Source of the DNA: an uncultured Eubacteriales bacterium
Lineage (GTDB): Bacteria; Bacillota_A; Clostridia; Oscillospirales; Oscillospiraceae
DNA: 8,559 nt
NCBI GenBank assembly: GCA_949451265.1
Contig: CASTQR010000057.1
Coordinates: forward strand, 1-8,559
Reading direction: 5' to 3'
The notes under the pieces were generated by a model. It was not told the DNA's origin. It ran no database searches and was given only the letters and a program-made list of their open reading frames with translations. Shown here in pieces: positions 6,906 through 8,559 of the stretch. How positions within the stretch are numbered: position 1 is the stretch's first letter; each line of letters opens with the position of its first letter. The translations under genes were made by a program, and so were the position numbers.

Positions 6906-6934
6906 TTTACACATAGAGAAAAAGGCTTTAAACT
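6906..6934 (+). promoter_or_regulatory. Candidate promoter of the reductase/chalcone isomerase genes
   Basis: TTTACA (6906-6911, 5 of 6 to -35 consensus), 17-base spacer, TAAACT (6929-6934, 4 of 6 to -10). A weak -10 is what one expects of a promoter needing an activator. TATATT (6934) and TATAAG (6945) are alternative -10 hexamers without a well-spaced -35. Confidence 0.35.
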
Positions 6935-7032
6935 ATATTTTGTGTATAAGCTGACCAATCATGTGGTTCAGCAAATCAGGAGCTTCCGCGCATTGTCCCA
7001 GGTCAAAGTATCAGTACAGGGAGGTCAATCAA

Positions 7033-8025
7033 ATGAAAATTCTCGGCGTATCCTTAGGCACCAAAAACGGCAATAACGACACCATGTGCAGGGTGGCCCT
7101 TGAGGCCGCGAAGGAGATGGGGGCGGAGATCGAGTTCATCCACCTGATGGACTGGAACATCGACTACTGCTCCGGCTGCGTGGCCTGCTCCCGCGGCCTG
7201 GTGATGGGCAAGGGCATGATCTGCACCCGCAAGGACGACTTCTCCGCCTTCTATGAGAAGCTCATCGAGGCCGACGGCGTCCTCATGGTGGATCCCATCT
7301 TCGAGTCCGGCGGCACCGGCCTGTACCACTCCATCACCGACCGCATGGGCCCCGGCCATGACACCGGTATGCTGATGATGCTGGACGGCAAACTGAAGGA
7401 GCAGGGCAAGCCCGGCCTGAACCCCCGGTACTTCAGGCAGAAGGCCATCTCCTTCGTGTCCATCGGCGGCTCCGACTGGGCCGTCCGCTGCGAGACCGAC
7501 CACGCCATGCTGGCCCTGAGCCCGGGCTGGAAGATCGTCAACAACGACTATTTCTCCTGGTCCAAGGACGTCATCATGCAGGACGACAAGATCGAGCGCA
7601 TGAAAGAGATCGGCCGCAACCTGGTGGAGGCCGCCAAGTACCTCATCGAGAACGACGTGCAGATTGCCGGGTCTGAGAACTTGGATCTGTGGAAGGGCAA
7701 GGAGGGCGCCTGCCCCCACTGCCACGGCAACGCGTTCTACATCTTCCCCGGCACCACCCACGCCGTCTGCGAGTACTGCGGCATGGAGGGCCACCTGACC
7801 GTCGAGGACGGCGTGACCAAGTTTGTGTTTGACGAGTCCATCGTCCCCAACGGCCACATTGAGCACGCCCATGACGTGCTGTCCGGCAAGATGGCCCATG
7901 GCAAGGAGATCTTTGAGAACGAGGGCCGCCTGATGAACCTCTACAAGGACCCCGAGTTCCAGGCCCGGAAGGCCCACTATACCGCCGTCTGCGAGCCCAC
8001 TCCTCCCCCCTCCAAGCAGGGCTGA
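7033..8025 (+). CDS. flr: FMN-dependent flavodoxin-like oxidoreductase, probable flavone reductase (FLR)
   Basis: This is a 330-residue protein of the NADPH-dependent FMN reductase / iron-sulfur flavoprotein type. MKILGVSLGTKNGNND has the first strand and FMN phosphate loop. C46, C49, C52 and C64 (CSGCVAC...IC) match the compact cysteine cluster of iron-sulfur flavoproteins, followed by the family's DDF and ADGVLMVDPIF. A C-terminal zinc ribbon has C227, C230, C246 and C249 (CPHC...CEYC). ATG 7033 is chosen for GGGAGG 8 bases upstream and the fold start; a 24-codon longer frame lacks a ribosome site. It lies 49 bp before a chalcone isomerase gene and is divergent from lysR. The flavone/flavonol C2-C3 reductase FLR described from Flavonifractor plautii is a flavin ene-reductase; this context makes FLR function the best guess. 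The family assignment is secure, the substrate is inferred from the neighbour. Confidence 0.75.
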   Translation: MKILGVSLGTKNGNNDTMCRVALEAAKEMGAEIEFIHLMDWNIDYCSGCVACSRGLVMGKGMICTRKDDFSAFYEKLIEADGVLMVDPIFESGGTGLYHSITDRMGPGHDTGMLMMLDGKLKEQGKPGLNPRYFRQKAISFVSIGGSDWAVRCETDHAMLALSPGWKIVNNDYFSWSKDVIMQDDKIERMKEIGRNLVEAAKYLIENDVQIAGSENLDLWKGKEGACPHCHGNAFYIFPGTTHAVCEYCGMEGHLTVEDGVTKFVFDESIVPNGHIEHAHDVLSGKMAHGKEIFENEGRLMNLYKDPEFQARKAHYTAVCEPTPPPSKQG

Positions 8026-8059
8026 TCCGGAACCTGTTTTTGACAAATTTCAACGCAGC

Positions 8060-8065
8060 AGGAGG
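8060..8065 (+). promoter_or_regulatory. Ribosome binding site of the chalcone isomerase gene
   Basis: AGGAGG lies 9 bases before ATG 8075. The nearer ATG at 8068 reaches a stop after four codons, so 8075 is the start. Confidence 0.8.
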
Positions 8066-8074
8066 TCATGTACC

Positions 8075-8559
8075 ATGTTTGAATACCGTCCCATGCGCAG
8101 CATCATCTATGTGGACTGCGTGCGGGAAGAATACCGCCACCGCCTCCAGCACTGGCTTTACTCCACCCACGTGCCCGACAGCATTTCCAAGTTCGCGCCC
8201 TACTGCAATAAGTACGCCTTCTACAACGCTCTGCCTGTCCCCCCCGAGGGGGAGCGGTTCGGCACCCGGCGGATGCAGATGACGGAGCACTACTGGATGG
8301 TCAATGAGATGACCCCGGAGATGAGCGTCAACGCCTTCACCGAGCGGATGCCGCCGGTGGTGCTGCGGTGGCAGGGCATGATGCCCGACACCGACGAGAT
8401 CCCCACCGAGAACATGGACGGCGACGCCCACCGCTCCTCCGGCGGCGACAACGGGATGCCTCCCTTTGTCTTTGCCCATGTGCCCATGAACTGGCAGGAG
8501 GACTACAAGGGCGCGGGCCGCACCATCGACGACGGCCCCAACTACCGCTGGCAGTTCGT
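8075..8559 (+). CDS. chi: Bacterial chalcone isomerase, N-terminal 161 residues (gene runs off the window)
   Basis: It interconverts flavanones and chalcones (EC 5.5.1.6), a step in gut bacterial flavonoid breakdown. The frame is open to the window edge; the family is about 280 residues, so somewhat over half is present. From memory, the Eubacterium ramulus enzyme shares long blocks with it: PMRSxIYVDCV near the start, HxPDSIS (32-38), KYAFY (46-50), MQxTEHxW (67-74), the VLxWQG block and KGxGRTIxDGxNYR (about 145-158). His32 falls at the position of the histidine reported as the proton-transfer residue there (His33). The bacterial enzyme has a ferredoxin-like fold, unrelated to plant chalcone isomerase. 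It lies 49 bp behind the reductase gene with its own strong ribosome site, probably co-transcribed. Confidence 0.88.
   Translation, partial: MFEYRPMRSIIYVDCVREEYRHRLQHWLYSTHVPDSISKFAPYCNKYAFYNALPVPPEGERFGTRRMQMTEHYWMVNEMTPEMSVNAFTERMPPVVLRWQGMMPDTDEIPTENMDGDAHRSSGGDNGMPPFVFAHVPMNWQEDYKGAGRTIDDGPNYRWQF

Larger units (their letters stand above)
6652..7032. other. Divergent AT-rich control region between lysR and the flavonoid genes
   Basis: These 381 bases are clearly richer in A+T than the surrounding genes. They contain a strong lysR promoter at the left end, a short perfect dyad at 6734-6746, oligo-T/A stretches at 6870-6945, a weaker rightward promoter candidate and the ribosome site of the next gene (GGGAGG at 7019-7024). 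No convincing gene lies inside. Confidence 0.75.

Noticed and set aside
6744..7076. 110-codon plus-strand frame in the lysR-flr gap
   Set aside because: No ribosome site, crosses the AT-rich control region and overlaps the reductase start in another frame.
8040..8045. TTGACA between the reductase and chalcone isomerase genes
   Set aside because: A perfect -35 hexamer, but no -10-like hexamer at 16-18 bases; the position holds the ribosome site. Co-transcription with the reductase is simpler.
7054..8046. 330-codon minus-strand frame opposite the reductase
   Set aside because: Antisense shadow of a gene with clear FMN-reductase motifs and its own ribosome site.
1..8559. CRISPR arrays, tRNA/rRNA genes, insertion sequences, riboswitches
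   Set aside because: No regularly spaced direct repeats, RNA-gene signatures, transposase sequence or terminal inverted repeats were seen; the repeats present are coding spacers.

Overview
The base composition is very GC-rich. The gene content is a Hanks-type kinase/FHA/PP2C operon beside a flavonoid-degradation locus, and the promoters are sigma-A-like with strong AGGAGG ribosome sites. Together these point to a gut Clostridia bacterium of the Oscillospiraceae, most likely a Flavonifractor/Pseudoflavonifractor/Lawsonibacter-type organism. This placement comes from gene content and recalled protein similarity, not from a search.

Left part (1-5563, all minus strand): a tightly packed four-gene phospho-signalling operon. 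In transcription order it encodes a zinc-ribbon + FHA protein (5563-4878), a membrane-anchored PP2C phosphatase (4885-3309), a secreted trypsin/HtrA-like protease joined through a membrane segment to a cytoplasmic FHA domain (3295-1787), and a transmembrane Ser/Thr kinase (1785 to beyond base 1). The spacings are an 8-bp overlap, 13 bp and 1 bp. The kinase would phosphorylate threonines, the FHA domains would read them, PP2C would erase them, and the kinase ectodomain and protease domain would lie outside the membrane. A short motif, F-[T/A]-x-T-E, recurs in three of the four proteins and is a candidate shared phospho-acceptor/FHA ligand. Two of the genes carry single-base frameshifts in this sequence, and the phosphatase looks like two PP2C domains joined with the end of the first and the start of the second missing.

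Middle (5564-5742): the candidate promoter and leader of that operon, and a perfect 16-bp-stem terminator for the convergent-side regulator gene lysR.

Right part (5743-8559): a minus-strand LysR-type regulator, a 381-bp AT-rich divergent control region, then two plus-strand genes. The first encodes an FMN-binding flavodoxin-like reductase with an Fe-S-type cysteine cluster and a C-terminal zinc ribbon, probably the flavone reductase FLR. The second encodes the first 161 residues of a bacterial chalcone isomerase closely resembling that of Eubacterium ramulus. Reduction of flavones/flavonols to flavanones followed by ring opening to chalcones is the expected joint role, with the LysR protein as the likely inducer-responsive switch.
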